Shown piece after piece: positions 53,150 to 64,000 of a stretch of DNA of 64,000 bases. The stretch is taken from assembly GCA_036924285.1 (NCBI GenBank), contig JAYKYS010000004.1, positions 24,708,001-24,772,000 on the forward strand, read 5' to 3'. Both the position numbers and the translations under genes were made by a program. The DNA comes from Asterella californica (lineage: Eukaryota > Streptophyta > Marchantiopsida > Marchantiales > Aytoniaceae). Every line of letters starts with the position of its first letter. Within the stretch, counting starts at the first letter, position 1. A model generated the notes under the pieces. It worked only from the letters and a program-made list of their open reading frames with translations, did not search any database and was not told where the DNA came from.

Positions 53150-53660
53150 GGTAGCTCAATCTCCAAGCTACTAACTCATGAAGTTTGAACAAAAATTCTC
53201 TAATCAAAAGAATTGGTGTTGACTGTACTATTTTCTAGAGAATAGAAATTTATATGTTTTGACTTCACTCACGAGCGTCCACCTCCTCAACTTTGAAAAA
53301 TTATATCTTTCTCTCTAGGCCTCTTCTTCTCATGCTTTTTGTTGTCACTAATAGCTTTTCAGCCAAGCTGTAATCCTAGAAATTTTCACAGAGAAATAGA
53401 AAACACATAAAACTGACAGCGACTGTACATAATTTCTAGAGAGTAGAATCTCAGAACTCTTAGGATAAACCTCATCAACTTTGAAAAATTCTATCTCTCT
53501 CTTAGACCATCTCTTCACATGATTTCTATTGTCCATGATAGCTTATCAGCCAAGCTTCAATCTTGGAAATTTTCACAGAGAAATAAAAAACATAGAAAAT
53601 CTGACAATTACTGTACAAATTTTCCAGAGAGTAGAATTCTTATACTCTCTAATTTTCCTC
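53150..53660. repeat. Direct tandem repeat, about 190-bp unit
   Basis: Two clear units (about 53281-53460 and 53469-53660) share CAACTTTGAAAAATT, TCAGCCAAGCT, GGAAATTTTCACAGAGAAAT and TCTAGAGAGTAGAAT or close variants. A third, more decayed unit precedes them (53150-53270). The array is AT-rich and non-coding. Confidence 0.75.
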
Positions 53661-54089
53661 CTCTAGTAACTTCTTTCCTCCTTCTTTCTCTTAACTTCGT
53701 GTTGCATCCACTCATAACTCCTCTCAAACACTTGCTAAGTAAACAAGATATAAAGAATGACCTCTAACGTGTCGGAGATCACTACAATATACACAAAAGG
53801 TTCTAAATTACTAACATCACATTAACTCTTTCTTTTCTCAACGTTCTCTCCATGTGCTCTCGCATGATCTTTTTTTGTCGAATGTAGAACTGAACTCTAA
53901 ACGTTCTTTAACTATCTCTTCAAGCAAGGTCTTTACAACAGAACCAAAAATACAAACCCTCAGTGGTCTTATCGATCAACTACTCTCAATCTCTCAACTT
54001 CCACGATAATCATCGATCAATCTGCAACATGTCCAGCATGTCTCTCACTCAGGGGCAACTTCTGATGGCTTTGATGGAAACACACCATT
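53661..54089. other. AT-rich spacer ahead of the second gypsy copy
   Basis: No gene recognised. The limit with the gypsy element is not sharp; MSLTQGQLLMALMETHH near 54030-54080 may be a gag remnant. Confidence 0.35.
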
Positions 54090-55487
54090 AATTTGAAGGA
54101 AAAAATGCTAAGTTAGAGAAAGTGAAATTCAGAGGATGCAAGAGAAGGAACTTCTTCCAAGAGACAAACTTGAGGAGAGAAGGTTCGTCAAGAGCTTTGA
54201 GATGCGGGAGCTCAAGATCTACCAATGAATGATGCTCCTTCTCCACAAAAAGAAAGAGCAAACGATTCTCAGAAGGAGAAAGATAAGCCGGCTGCATACA
54301 AACTACAGTCAGACATCGAGGCTTCAGCAGACTTGAAGGGAGTCTTGGAAGATTGCATTCTAAATGCGAAGGTGGAGTTTACCTTGAAGGAAGTTTTGGG
54401 CATTGCTAGTGTGAGTTTCATGATGTCATCATTGACATCATCAAACGGAAGCGACAAATTACGAGTGAGACTATTTTATCGCATGCTTTAGATACTAGGG
54501 TGTTTGTGGATGAGGAGAGAGAGCTTGCAAAGTGCAATGTATATTCTTCAAAGGAAGAAAGATATCAAAGGCGTAGGGTATATTTTGAGGATGAAGAAGA
54601 GGACGAGAAGACAAGCTCAAGTCATTACAGTCATAGTCATTGGGCTCGAGCTACGATAGAGACATTGGTGAGGTTTGGAGATTTAGATGAGACGGTGGTT
54701 GCTCTAATTGATCGTGGATCGAAAATCGACATCATGTCGAAGGAGTTGTACAAGAAGAAGAAGTGGTCTATCGACACAAAACATGGATGGGTCATAAGAG
54801 CAGCCAACAACACAAGAGGAGATTTGTATGGAGCTTGTCCAGATGTTAGAGTGCGCACAGGTGATGTTGCTATAGAGCAAAACTTCTTTGTTCAAGAAGC
54901 AACATCATACTCGATCATTCTTGACCAACCTTTCATCACAACAACTCGGATGGAGACAGGTACTAGACGACGGATCTGCTTATGCTAGGATCCGAAGTCA
55001 AGATCTTAGAATAGAGCGATGTAATTCTTGACTGTACCATCCAATCACGAGCGTAATCGAGATCGTCTTAGGGAGAAACTGCTTCCAAGAGTGAGTGAAG
55101 AGTTTAAGGATTTTACTTGAGTATCACTATAGAGCAGATTGTGGTGGTGCGCAGGAGAAGGTACTCTCGCTTGAAGGAGAAAGTGCCATTTGTACAAGGT
55201 TTGTTGGTTTTTCAGATTGCTATTTACAAGAAGGTTGAAGAACTGAGAAGAAAAAAACAAAAATATTTGCGTGAGGTGGAGTTGATGTTGAGCTAGAAGG
55301 GGATGAATGGATTTCTGATGTTTATGAAGAGGATGGGTTGGAGGATCCTTTGCGAGAGATCACGTCTATTGGATGAGAGAATATGGATAAGGTTGTGCAG
55401 ATTCATTCAAGGGAAGTCTATTCGGTGATTGAATCATTTCGTGCACTCGAGGTTCGAGTTGAGACAAAGTACAAGACAGTGAATAAG
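54090..55487 (+). mobile_element. Second gypsy copy of the 10.8-kb family, part 1 (protease side)
   Basis: Plus-strand relative of 46900-48059. AYKLQSDIEASADLKGVL, VVALIDRGSKIDIMSKELY and VAIEQNFFVQEATSYSIILDQPFIT match the protease region, and 55261-55487 matches the linker (VVQIHSREVYSVIESF). No LTR or full gag precedes it. It is interrupted at 55487 by a copia element and resumes at 61209 in frame (TKYKTVNK / KIKQVAGPL). Confidence 0.88.
54225..55130 (+). pseudogene. Gypsy protease region (second copy)
   Basis: Two overlapping frames (54225-54491 and 54500-54988). The active-site stretch is ALIDRGSKID, where D-[S/T]-G is expected. The flap and later strand (FFVQEATSYSIILDQPFITT) are clear. 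A frameshift near 54420 and another after the METG at about 54960 break it. Confidence 0.8.
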
Positions 55488-55659
55488 TGTAGAAAGATCG
55501 ATACTTCGTGGACACTCCAAGAAGAGAGAGCGAGTAGACTAGGAAAGTAAAATAGGAATGAGATGAGAGAGACTTTGCCTCTCCATGTATATATAGTGAA
55601 GGTGAGTACAAGGAAAACCCTAATGGTGGGTTAGCCCTCTAACTAACTAGAGGAACCAG
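55488..55659 (-). repeat. Shortened 3' LTR of the copia element
   Basis: It matches the ends of the 619-bp 5' LTR (TGTAGAAAGATCG ... GGGTTAGCCCTCTAACTAACT) but lacks about 390 bp in the middle and the last 67 bp at the inner side, where it joins the gag fragment. Confidence 0.85.
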
Positions 55660-55955
55660 ACTGTTGCTGGTTTTGCTGCTACTGCGATTGCAATTGCTGT
55701 CCGCGACCCCGTCCACGTCCAGCACCTTTGCCACGACCCCTATCTCGAGATCCTCTAGAACCTGCAAAATAGACAGATTCTTGTTGGCCCGTCGAAGTAG
55801 AATTCCCCAGAAGGCTCACCTCCTCTCGTAACATCATAAGAACAAGTTCATCAAACCGCGGAAGAGGTTCTCTGGTTGTAATCGATGTTATGAACTGTTT
55901 GTACTCTGCAGGCAGTCCCTGCAATGTGGCTCCGATCAAGACAGTAGGATCAATC
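55660..55955 (-). pseudogene. Displaced copia gag fragment
   Basis: The minus-strand frame MIGATLQGLPAEYKQFITSI ... PRFDELVLMMLREEVSLL is the central part of a UBN2-type copia gag, followed by an RG/Q-rich stretch. This part is missing from the gag at the element's 5' end (60000-60560). It should not lie between RNase H and the 3' LTR. Confidence 0.8.
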
Positions 55956-56164
55956 TCGACTTTGACTGAAGATAGTTGATCCGCTTGACAGCCTCAAAAT
56001 ATGATCTCCGTGGTGACTGCATAAATTGACTAATCAGACCGACGACATAGCTCAAGTCTGGTCTAGTGATCGTCAAATAGATAAGACTCCCAACCATCTG
56101 TCTGTACATGCGTGGATCATCAAGTAACTCATCATCCTTTGCTCCTAGTTTTACCCCTTGCTTT
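55956..56164 (-). pseudogene. Copia reverse transcriptase end / RNase H start fragment
   Basis: The minus strand encodes QGVKLGAKDDELLDDPRMYR, QMVGSLIYLTITRPDLSYVV and FMQSPRRSYFEAVKR, the segment that follows CKPSST in copia elements. The rest of RNase H is absent. Confidence 0.8.
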
Positions 56165-57409
56165 AATGACGTAGTTGATTTTAGATTGGATTTTGTTTCG
56201 TGTATAGTATGTATTGTACACGATTTTCAATACAAAGCTCGAAAGAGTTAAGTAAATGATGTAGATTTGTTTTTTCTCAAAAATATATTGTCCACTCAAT
56301 TGTCGAAAAGATGTCTATTGATCAAAGTCATGTTTGCTAATTGGATCACCTCAGAATATTATGATCCAATAGTGCTCTTCACAATCTCGCTTACTTTCAT
56401 TTTGCATCACTTTATTTCTAGTTTCATTCAAAATTCCCCCTCTTTCACTACACGCCGTCCAACTAGATCTTTAAGTTAAAAGAGATAAAAGCTCTGGAGC
56501 TACTCTCTCTTATCCCTAGGTCGAATGACTTGCAAATTTTTGGAGAGCTTCTAAAGACATTTTAAGATTAATTTATATGGTAGATCAGATCATGATAGAT
56601 ATGTTATTTATAATTTTCTATATGGAACATGAGAATAGAGCATAATGTCTCGGCTGTTTCGCATTGGGGTGGAACAAAAACTATCAAATCTCCAAAAAGA
56701 CTGTAGTTTATCGAATTTGTTCGAGCTACTGTTGTCATCAAAATGAACATTTTTATGTATTTTCAGAAATGTTATGAGAACACTTTTCAGAATACATGCT
56801 AAAATATGTTATTCAAGTAAATTTGATTTCAAGAAAAAATCTAACAAAACGTTAATAATAATTTCAAATTCATGGACTCGATATCCGTATGTGCATGTTT
56901 GGTAGTAGCTCCGGAACTATCTTTGCCAAAGATATAAAAATGTATGAGCATGTTCAAAAAACTCAAGTTGTAGATTTGATTATTTCTGTGGCATATGATA
57001 GAAATGTATGATGCATTGAAAGTGAATTCATATGCATATAGTGAAACATAGTAAGAGAGGAAGATCTTGTATTGATTTTTGTAATGATTAACTACTTGCT
57101 TAGAAGGTTTTTGATGGTATCAAACTTGAAGTCTCACTTCAGGAAAGAGGACCATTTATTATTTTGAGATCATGGTTCCGCAGTTGGATTAGGAAGAAGT
57201 TAAATTAAATTTTCAAGTGCTCAACAAGAACAATGCAGAAGTAATCTCAAGCCTTCCAGAATCAATGAGAGATGTTGAGTATGTGTTTGACTTACTTTCA
57301 GCTGAAGATATACCTGGTAGTTTAGTTGTCAATTCGAGATTCATTTGCTGCATGTGGGTTAATAATAGATACTTGTGTTGATAGGAAACAACATATTTAT
57401 CACAATAAT
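56165..57409. mobile_element. AT-rich insert in the copia reverse transcriptase
   Basis: About 1.25 kb separates CKPSST (57410 onward) from QGVKLGAKDD (before 56164), which are adjacent in copia polyproteins. No LTR, terminal inverted repeats or coding frames were found, so its nature is unknown. Confidence 0.6.
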
Positions 57410-58350
57410 AGTACTACTGGGTTTGCAGTCAAGCATATCAAATCTCTCAAGCATAGTGAGAGCATACTGTCGCTGTACAAGCCAAACATCCTTCCCATCT
57501 CTAATGAACTCCACAGCAAGGAAATACTTGAGTTCTCCTAAGTCCATCATCTCGAACTCGGATTTCAAATGATTTTTGATCTGGGAAATGAGCTCCTCAT
57601 AGTTATTGGTAATGATCAAGTCATCAACATAGATGGCGATCACAACAATCCGATCTTGTATTCGCAATGAATACAAGATAGAGTCTGAACTACAAAGGTG
57701 GAAACCAAGAGACTGCAAGTAAGAATTGATCTTTGCATACCATGCTCTTGGTGCCTATTTCAGACCATAGAGGGTCTTCCGTAACTTACACACACGAGAA
57801 AGAAACTTCGGATACTCATAACCTGGAGGTTGCTGCATGTAGACCTCCTCCTCAAGATCGTCATTGAGGAAGACGTTCTTGAAGTCCATCTGATGCATCT
57901 TCCAACCTTTCTGAGTTGCAACTGCAACTGCTATTCGAATAGTCACCATCTTTGCAACAAGAACAAATGTCTCCTCAAAATCCACTCCATGTTGCTATGC
58001 GTAACCCTTAGCTACCAATCTGGTCTTGTACCGACACACGGTACCATCAGAGTTGCGCTTGACCTTGAAGACCCACCTGCAACCAATCGGTTTCTTATCA
58101 TGAGGTAACTCTACCAACTCCCAAGTGTGTTGATGATGAAGCGCAGCAAGTTCAGCTTTCATAGCACTTACCCATTGTATCTTGTGCATCGTCTCCTCAA
58201 GTGAACTCGGTTCTTGTTCCTGAAGAACATTGACCATATACGCATGGTGCTCAACAAGAAAACCTTCATGCATATACCTACTCACTGGATGTTTTGCCCG
58301 TTCAGATCTGCGAGAGATAATCGGTGCACAAGTCACCTCCCCTTGCAACT
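57410..58350 (-). pseudogene. Copia reverse transcriptase
   Basis: Pieces on the minus strand: WVSAMKAELAALHHQHTWEL and KPIGCRWVFKVKRNSDGTV (57995-58348); MHQMDFKNVFLNDDLEEEVY (57755-57985), where the first catalytic Asp lies; and IYVDDLIITNNYEELISQ with the YVDD pair and LGELKYFLAVEF (57359-57718). Stops separate the pieces (for example after LVAKGYA and before the LGFHLCSSD segment). Confidence 0.88.
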
Positions 58351-58699
58351 AATCTGACGTAGACGTCAAGGTCTGAGACAAAGGACCCAGTGGATGTGGA
58401 AGATCTACATATCTGGATGAGTCAAACATACATTACAATAACACGCGCTCATCCTATGTAGAAACTACACTAGTTCCATTAGGCTGTGTTACATGGACTC
58501 CAGCGTTAATAACAGCTCTATGTGCAACAGATTCTGATATGGAATCAATGACTTTTCCAGATCCTCCACTCAACGTACTACTATGAGATATTACGGTGGA
58601 CTGACTCCTTGCTTCTACAATAGGTACAAGGATGGCTACGACAAGTGCAGGTGCAAAACAAGACTATAGCTCATCAAAAACAACATCTCTACTGATATA

Positions 58700-59700
58700 G
58701 AACTACGTGGACAAAGGATTGTAACATCTATATCTTTTCGTATCAAAAGCATAGCCAAGGAAGATACATCTATCTGCTTTCAGATCTAGTTTCTTACGTC
58801 TTTCATCAGGTATGTGCACATAACAGATACATCCGAAAACTTTAAGAAAAGAGTAATCAGGCTTACTGCCTGTGAAGACCTCCATCGGTGTCTTGTTGTG
58901 GACTGCCGATGTAGGCGTCCGGTTCATCAGATACATCGCACATGAAACAGCTTCTGTCCAGTAAGGTCTAGGCATGGTGTTCTCGTTCAACATCGCACGA
59001 GCAGCTTCTGCTATGTGTCGATTCTTACACTCCGCAACCCCGTTCTGCTGCGGACTATAACTGCAGGTCTTCTAGCGTTGAATGCCATGCTCATGCAGAT
59101 ATACATCGAACTCTCCAGAAAGGAACTCGTCTCTTCCATCAGATCTCAAACAGAGATAGATGCTCCAGACTGTTTCTCCACCAACTTGCGGAAAGTCTGG
59201 AATGCTGACAGTACTTCGGCAGAGAGACTTGTTTCTCAACAAATAGATCCAAGTATAACGCGAATGATCATCAATGAACGACACGAAGTACTAGAAACCG
59301 GTCATACTTGGTTGAGAAGTAGTCCATACATCAGTGTGAACAAGCTCCAGAAGCTTATTCGCTCTACTACCTGATCCCTTAAAGGGCTGTCTAGCTTGCT
59401 TGCAGAACTGACATGCTGCACAGACTCCAGTGGGCTCACTAGATTCAAATTTGGACAGATCTGTAACCAGGTCAGAACTCGGAAGACTTTTCAGTCTCTG
59501 AAAGTTCATGTGCCCAATTCGTTTATGCTACATGTCAATGTCAAACACTACTGGACCACTTTGTCCATGCATGGCAACCTGTAACTTAGGCGCAGATGCA
59601 TCTAGTTTAAACAGCCTATCACTCTTGCTACCTCGAGCTATGACAGTGCTATTCGAATCTTCAATAAAACATCCATCTTTATTGAAGCGCACTTGCAGAC
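58700..59700 (-). pseudogene. Copia integrase
   Basis: Zinc-binding part HMNFQRL ... CAACQFCKQARQPFKG (59291-59509); core with VHTDVWT, RSDGRDEFLSGEF (the usual DNGG pattern is changed) and QNGVAE near 59030-59050; then the typical PYWTEAVSCAMYLMNRTPTS and KVFGCICYVHIPDERRKKLD at 58703-58993. Frameshifts and stops split it into at least three frames. Confidence 0.85.
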
Positions 59701-59701
59701 C

Positions 59702-60245
59702 TTACTCTATCAATTGTCCTACAGATAGCAGATTTCTAGTCAACGCGGGTACATGTAAGACATTCTGTATATCAGTAAACGTTGAAGCAGGAATGTCAAG
59801 TGGAATGTTACCCTTGTGCTGGATTTTGTGCTTGGTGTCATCTTCTGTCATCATAAACTGTGGAGTCTCCACATGCTCGAGTGTACTAAACCACTCCCGA
59901 TGAGAAGTCATGTGACTGGTGGCGTCGGAGTCGATCACCCAGTTAGTCTATGGCTCGAAAGCCGCATAACTCTGATGCGTAGTAATCAGCAACTGCTCCG
60001 AATAGACTTGTTCAGTGATTGCATAGCCTTGCTGGTTGCTGTTACCTTGTTGGGGGTTGTTGTCGTATTGATGTCTTTGGTCGTTCTGCTTCTTATAGCA
60101 CTGATTCGCATTGTGACCTTGCTTCTTGCAGTAGTTGCAAGAACCAGACGCTCATCTCTGGTTGTTAGAGGAACCAGGCTGTTGCTAGTTCTGCTGGTTC
60201 TACTGCTGCTGCTATTGCAGTTGCTGTTTTAGACTCAAGTCCTAA
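59702..60245 (-). pseudogene. Copia zinc knuckle and protease
   Basis: A CCHC knuckle CNYCKKQGHNANQC lies near 60105-60150. The protease starts WVIDSDATSHMTSH at about 59945, where the active-site Gly of D-S-G is replaced by Asp. It continues to NVLHVPALTRNLLSVGQLIE, the expected end. A stop precedes the protease, after FEP. Confidence 0.85.
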
Positions 60246-60572
60246 AAGTTTCATTTTGGTCAAAAAAGATCCAACTGAAAATCTGTCGTTGGAAACCTCC
60301 AAATCGACTAAAACTTGACCGAGTACTCAATTCGCACCTTCTGAACAAGATAGCCCTAAATAGACTGGTTGACAAATTTCAGCGAGAAAAAATTGTCTAG
60401 GTCTCCGAAATTGCGTTCAAAGTTTTTGGTGACGAAAGAAACGGTTTCGTCTCACTCGAACGCATCAGCAAGATAGTGCTCGACATCAGACACACCTCCA
60501 GCTGCTCTCTCCTGTACTTCTCCATGTATGAACTCCATCTTGCTTATCAGCAAAGGACACACGCTCTCTATT
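60246..60572 (-). pseudogene. Copia gag N-terminal remnant
   Basis: The minus strand from about 60540 reads MEFIHGEVQERAAGGVSDVE and continues with stops to a Q-rich run. The central gag domain is missing here and is found at 55660-55955. Confidence 0.6.
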
Positions 60573-60584
60573 GCTCTGATACCA
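60573..60584 (-). other. Primer-binding site of the copia element
   Basis: The minus strand reads TGGTATCAGAGC directly after the 5' LTR, the initiator Met-tRNA site. Confidence 0.9.
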
Positions 60585-61203
60585 TGTAGAAAGATCGATA
60601 CTTCGTGGACACTCCAAGAAGAGAGATCGAGTTGTCACGTCAGTTTGGCACCTCGGTTAGGTTGACCGAGTGTGAAGTGGTGCATCCCGGTAAGGCCGTT
60701 AGTGCCGTTAGGGCGAGTTGGTGGGAGAGCCTACTAGAGGTATACTTCGCAGGTAGGGATTGGAGACCTTAGTTCTTCGAGTAATCTGAACAGAGAAATT
60801 ACCATCTCCAACACTACAGCAAAGATTACTCACAAACGGTCAAGCCAAACCCACTATAAGCACGAAGAGAATCCGGGTTACACTCAACTAGACTATCCAC
60901 CATAGCCTGGAGATTGTGGTACACTTGTGTATGTGTATAACATCGTCCATGTGTTATGTGTATGTGTTGTGTACCTATGACAGCGATGTATGTTGTGTAA
61001 CGATGTGTATGCGCACGACAGAGTAGACAAGGATGTAAAATAAGAATGAGATGGGAGAGGCTTTGTCTCTCCATGTATATATAGTGGAGGTGAGTACAAG
61101 AGAAATCTTAATGGTGGGTTAGCCCTCTAACTAACTGTAACTATCCTAACCACTCCGGCTAATGTTAGCCGTCGATCTACTAGAGCTTGTGACTATATCA
61201 ACA
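60585..61203 (-). repeat. 5' LTR of the copia element
   Basis: It is 619 bp, TG...CA on the minus strand, with a TATATATA tract near 61072-61082. Confidence 0.9.
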
Positions 61204-61329
61204 ATAAGAAGATAAAGCAAGTTGCTGGTCCCTTGTCGGATGGCACTAACCAACAGATGGATCGAGCTTCAAGAGAGAAGAGTTTGAGAGATCTTGCAGT
61301 GATAGGACATAAGTTCACGGATGAGACGT

Positions 61330-62560
61330 TTGTACCGTAGAACCTAAGATCAATTCCAGTACTGCGAGCTCACTTGCCTAAACTGGTGGAGTTGCTAAAG
61401 GAGAAGATGCAGATGAAGATCTTGGAGTCGTCATTTGCATCATGTTCAAGTAGATGGTTTATGGTGCCAAAGAAGAATTGATCGCTACGATTCATCGATA
61501 TGCAACCAGTGAACGCAGTAACAATCATAAATGTTGGGATGGGACCGATTGGGGACGAGTTTGCTGAAGCGTTTGTAGGAAGAACAATTTATTCAATGAG
61601 AGATCTTTACTCAGGATATGATCAGTTTCAACTAGCAGAGGAGAGTAGAAGCTTCACGACAATGAAGACACCTTTGGGGTTGATTATGATGTGTATCTTA
61701 CCACATGAAGCTACCAACTCGGTAGCACACATGATGAACGGGATGAATAGAGTTCTAAGGGACTTCATCTTTGAAAAGATGATGTCATTCTTGGATGACA
61801 TCCCCATCAAAAGATGTGTGGAGGATGAGAAGGATGAAGCATTAGATCAGAGGAGTGTCGATGATACGACATCGATCACATCGCAGATTGTGAGAAGATC
61901 CTATCTCGACTTGAGGAAGTTCATCTCACACTGTCAGGTGTGAAATCTACGTTTGGGATTAGAGAAGTTCAAATGTTCGTCATTTGTATGGATCGTTTGG
62001 TCGGAAGCCAGACCAAAATAAAGTGGATGCGATCGGGAGGATGAAGGAGGTTTGCAACTCTTTGACAGAAGTAAGAAGATTTTTGGATGCAAATGTATTC
62101 TATCACATTTGGATTTCTCATTATGCGCATGTGACGGATTCATTATATGGGTTGTTACATAAAGGTCATAAGTCAGATAGGAGGAAGAGCATGTCGATGC
62201 GGTACGGAAGCTGTAGTCCTTACTATCATCTCCTATAGTTCTGAGAAGGATTGATTACAAAGGTGTCAGACCAATGGTTCTTATTGTAGATACAAGTCTG
62301 GTTACAATCGGATGGGCAGTAAGACATGATGATGAGGATGGAGACAGATTTGTGGTTAGGTTCGGAGCGAAGGATGTTAAGTGCTCGTCACGTACATACT
62401 CGCCGAGAGAGAGTACTTGATTGGAGCAATAGTGGTGGTTGAAACTGATTATTTGCTGTTGTTAGAGATGATCATGGATCGCATATATCAAGTCGTTGAA
62501 TCCGGAGTTTAGACATATCGTAGGGAAGGATAATCCGATGACAGATATGTTATCTCGAGC
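61330..62560 (+). pseudogene. Gypsy reverse transcriptase and RNase H (second copy)
   Basis: 61500-61943: TIYSMRDLYSGYDQFQLAEE, SFTTMKTPLGLIMM (intact here, unlike in the first copy), ATNSVAHMMNGMNRVLRDF and FLDDIPIKRC with the Asp pair. 61984-62238: GRKPDQNKVDAIGRMKE and NVFYHIWISHYAHVTDSLYG. RNase H traces: VDTSLVTIGWAV and VETDYLLLLEMI. Stops at about 61478 and several frameshifts. Confidence 0.85.
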
Positions 62561-62599
62561 TCGATATGATGAGAAGAATCAGATAGTTGAAGATTTTGA

Positions 62600-63653
62600 C
62601 GACGGGGTGTAAAGTTCTATTCGATTGCACACACAGGAAAAGAAGATGAGTTGTTTGTTGAAGGCTTGTATGATGATGAATTGCTTGACATTGGAAGGTA
62701 CCTTAGTACGATGGTCAAGCACACATGTTGGATAGATGAGAGGTTTCGGAGAGTTCGAAGGAAGGCTTACAACTTCATGTTGCAAGATGGATTTCTTTGA
62801 AAGCGGCCAAATCAGAAAGATGGGATATTGTTACGAGTGATTTGCAACAAAGAAGATCAATAGAAGTTGCTTAGAGCATTTCATGAGAATCTTTAGGTTG
62901 GACATCAAGGGCTTTGTGTCACTTTTACAAAGACGAAAGAGCGATATTGGTGAAAAAACATGTACAAGGATATCGTATCTTTTGTGGAGTCTTGTTCGAC
63001 ATGTCAGATGTATTCAAACATTCGGCATCGAGACGGATTACACCTGATTTATTTGTTGACAATCCACTTTAAGTGGATCGGAGACTTGGTGACTATGATA
63101 GTTGGATTGTGGCAGATGAGATACTTGGTATTTGCTTGAGAAGATCTTTCAAATCAAGTTGAGGGTAGAGCGCTTCGGACAAAGACAACTGAATGGGTAT
63201 GTAGATTTCTCTTGGAAGAGGTTGTTTGTCGTTATGGATGTCCGGAAAAGATCATTGCAGATCGGAGAGAGTTAGATGCACATGAGGCTCGTGAATTCTT
63301 TGCAAGGTGTGGGGTGAGGTTGTCACTGACAATTGCTTACAACCCCGAAAGAAATGCCAAGAGCGCTCATCCGTCTATTGTGAAAGCTTTGGTGAAGGCT
63401 TGAAACGAAAAGGTGTGCGAGTGACCTCGACTCTTATCATTTGCGTTATGGATAGATCGAACGACTCACAACTCGGTAACATATTACATGTCAGTGGAGC
63501 TCATCAAATGTCAAAAATCTATCATGCCCAATGAAGAACACGTTTTGACATGGAATGTGTTATCTTGGGAGGACAATCTGACAAAGGAAGAACTTCTTGC
63601 TATTCGAATTAGACAGTTAGAGATAAGACCTGAGGATTTCGTGAAACCCTTAT
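62600..63653 (+). pseudogene. Gypsy integrase (second copy)
   Basis: Zinc-binding remnants (CSTCQMYS at about 62995-63020) precede a core at 63212-63403 with IIADRRELDAHEAREFFARC and AYNPERNAKSAHPSIVKALV, so the G and catalytic-Glu context is damaged. 63488-63653 continues (MPNEEHVLTWNVLSWED ... QLEIRPEDFVK). Confidence 0.78.
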
Positions 63654-64000
63654 TGTTGACTGTACATCATCACCGGTATGTATTGCTGATGGTGGAGCAC
63701 TTCTCCAAGTGGATTGAGTTGGTGGCATTATCGGACAAGACGAGTGAAGAGAAGCGTATGCGTTCTTAGATCAAGTGCTGAGTTCTTTTGGAGCACCAGC
63801 TGAAGTGCTGACGGACCAAAGTACAGAGTTTCTTGGTGAGTTTCAAGCTTTGTCGAGATCAGCTTGAGGCAGATTGTTTGGCAGAGAGGATTGTTCAGAC
63901 GGTGAAGAGAGGATTATGCAAGTATGGCTTGCAGAAGGGTCACTTGGGAGACTGAGATGTGCAGTTACCATGGTTGGCTATGGGTTATCGTTTTAACTAG
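63654..64000 (+). pseudogene. Integrase core of a different gypsy family (partial, runs off the window)
   Basis: From about 63660: HHRYVLLMVEHFSKWIELVA with the first Asp replaced or lost, then in shifted frames LSSFGAPAEVLTDQSTEFLG with the second Asp, and DCLAERIVQTVKRGL with the Glu, then LPWLAMGYRF. A segment between FQAL and the Glu motif is deleted. This integrase differs from the one just before it, so the junction at about 63653 joins two families. Confidence 0.75.

Larger units (their letters stand above)
55488..61203 (-). mobile_element. Ty1/copia element inserted in the gypsy copy, rearranged
   Basis: Bounded by exact ATAAG duplications (55483-55487, 61204-61208), with LTRs TGTAGAAAG ... 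ATCAACA. The 5' LTR and Met-tRNA primer site are at the right end. Gag start, zinc knuckle, protease, integrase and reverse transcriptase follow leftward. The 3' end is abnormal: a 1.2-kb AT-rich insert lies in the reverse transcriptase, RNase H is cut short, a central piece of gag follows it, and the 3' LTR is reduced to about 172 bp. Non-autonomous. Confidence 0.93.
61209..63653 (+). mobile_element. Second gypsy copy, part 2 (reverse transcriptase to integrase)
   Basis: It continues the element interrupted by copia. It parallels 43900-46560 of the 10.8-kb element in order, but is more decayed. It ends at about 63653, where the sequence switches to an unrelated gypsy integrase. Confidence 0.88.

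Noticed and set aside
1..64000. CRISPR arrays, operons or other bacterial features
   Set aside because: None seen; snRNA genes, introns and LTR elements show eukaryotic nuclear DNA.

Overview
This window looks like repeat-rich nuclear DNA from a land plant, probably a non-seed plant such as a bryophyte or lycophyte. That is an inference from four things: plant-like spliceosomal snRNA genes, LTR retrotransposons primed by the initiator-Met tRNA (primer site TGGTATCAGAGC), a chromodomain Ty3/gypsy element, and GT-AG introns of about 50 bp. No intact host protein gene is visible. The host content is a cluster of U1, U2 and U5 snRNA genes and pseudogenes, the 3' end of one spliced gene I cannot name, and a broken riboflavin synthase copy.

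Layout. Positions 1-7106 and 27779-34957 are the two arms of a large inverted repeat whose outer left end is cut by the window edge. Each arm carries, in mirror order, the unidentified gene end, a 157-bp retroposon with a 15-bp target duplication, U5, U2, a riboflavin synthase pseudogene, a U2 pseudogene and a second U5. The 20.7-kb spacer holds a 5'-truncated non-LTR element (7140-8330), a broken U5, two U1-like copies (9782-9936, 12120-12184), about 3.5 kb of AT-rich DNA, and a chromovirus (17140-24435) inserted into the LTR of an older relative. Degenerate third copies of the U2 unit lie at 24936-25800 and 35680-37520.

From 37521 the window is almost all mobile DNA: a non-LTR retrotransposon with a putative restriction-like endonuclease C-terminus (37521-40630); a Ty3/gypsy element with 2.4-kb LTRs that carry their own reading frame (40992-51753); SINE-like pieces on both sides of it; a short tandem repeat; a second member of the same gypsy family in the opposite orientation (about 54090-63653), interrupted by a rearranged copia element (55488-61203, target duplication ATAAG); and a piece of a third gypsy integrase at the right edge.

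How the parts relate. Several insertions can be ordered. The U2 pseudogene lesion, the riboflavin synthase lesions and the 157-bp retroposon predate the arm duplication because both arms share them. A MITE at 6539-6911 came later, since the right arm still has the empty site. Nearly every copy of the non-LTR element's 3' tail lies within about 1 kb of an snRNA gene, so this locus may have grown by repeated retroposon insertion and inverted duplication. All mobile-element reading frames show stops, frameshifts or deletions, so none looks autonomous as written.
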